A stretch of DNA of 64,000 nucleotides, from positions 18,978,710 to 19,042,709 of the forward strand of contig CM034407.1 of assembly GCA_019925095.2 (NCBI GenBank). The letters run 5' to 3'. The stretch is from Dendrolimus kikuchii. Lineage: Eukaryota; Arthropoda; Insecta; Lepidoptera; Lasiocampidae. Both the position numbers and the translations under genes were made by a program. A model generated the notes under the pieces. It was not told the DNA's origin and searched no databases. It saw nothing but the letters and a program-made list of their open reading frames with translations. This document shows, in pieces, positions 63,986 to 64,000 of the stretch (positions are counted from its first letter, which is position 1; the number at the start of each line of letters is the position of its first letter).

Positions 63986-64000
63986 TCTTTATATTTCTTA

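Overview
The window reads as non-coding, repeat-saturated nuclear DNA of an animal, most likely a moth or butterfly (Lepidoptera). That call is an inference. It rests on many short Helitrons of the kind common in lepidopteran genomes (ends TC...CTAG, inserted between A and T), LINE and SINE families that resemble lepidopteran ones, and an AT-rich background. I find no convincing host protein-coding exon, no rRNA, no functional tRNA gene, no operon and no CRISPR array. Nearly every open reading frame is part of a transposable element or its shadow on another frame.

Family names used below are local. RTE-A is an RTE-like endonuclease/reverse-transcriptase LINE with 16 copies, all 5'-truncated; several have exact target-site duplications (TSDs). 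Family B is a ~310 bp dispersed element whose last ~90 bp match the 3' end of LINE-O, so it is probably mobilised by that LINE. SINE-C and SINE-L are tRNA-derived SINEs with A and B boxes. LINE-D, -M, -N, -O, -P, -R, -V and -Y are other truncated LINEs. PLE is a Penelope-like element with a GIY-YIG endonuclease and a hammerhead-like motif. LTR-K is a family of solo LTRs. Single DNA elements are a PIF/Harbinger copy with a MADF-domain remnant and a mariner transposase pseudogene. X1 to X5, U and FB1 are repeats I cannot classify.

Layout. 0-8 kb: Helitrons, a truncated LTR, RTE-A, LINE-Y, family B, LINE-M. 8-9.3 kb: PLE copy 1, the longest recognisable coding remnant (GIY-YIG). 9.8-13.7 kb: family B next to SINE-C, a three-level nest (B in B in Helitron), and a 100 bp inverted repeat around LINE-D, itself split by family B. 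14-18 kb: family B, a solo LTR, LINE-N. 18.5-21 kb: a foldback element and the Harbinger element with RTE-A inside. 22-26 kb: a complete 566 bp Helitron, LINE-R, RTE-A, a full-length family B, an RTE-like LINE and a PLE terminal repeat. 27-34 kb: LINE-O, SINE-L, a 219 bp tandem duplication, a GC-rich block and LINE-V. 34-46 kb: Helitrons, LINE-O inserted in LINE-R, many family B copies, and LINE-P inserted in family B. 46-55 kb: two solo LTRs, many Helitrons, and the longest RTE-A copy. 55-64 kb: RTE-A in opposite orientations, PLE copy 2 with inverted terminal repeats, SINE-C, mariner, and a rearranged RTE-A.

The elements interact mainly by nesting and by shared 3' ends. The nesting gives relative ages (for example LINE-O after LINE-R, family B after LINE-D, RTE-A after Harbinger). 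The most unusual signals are the altered hammerhead-like core in the PLE terminal repeats, the shared insertion point in two family B copies, the PLE copy with inverted ends bounded by one TSD, and the 100 bp near-identical inverted repeat around LINE-D.
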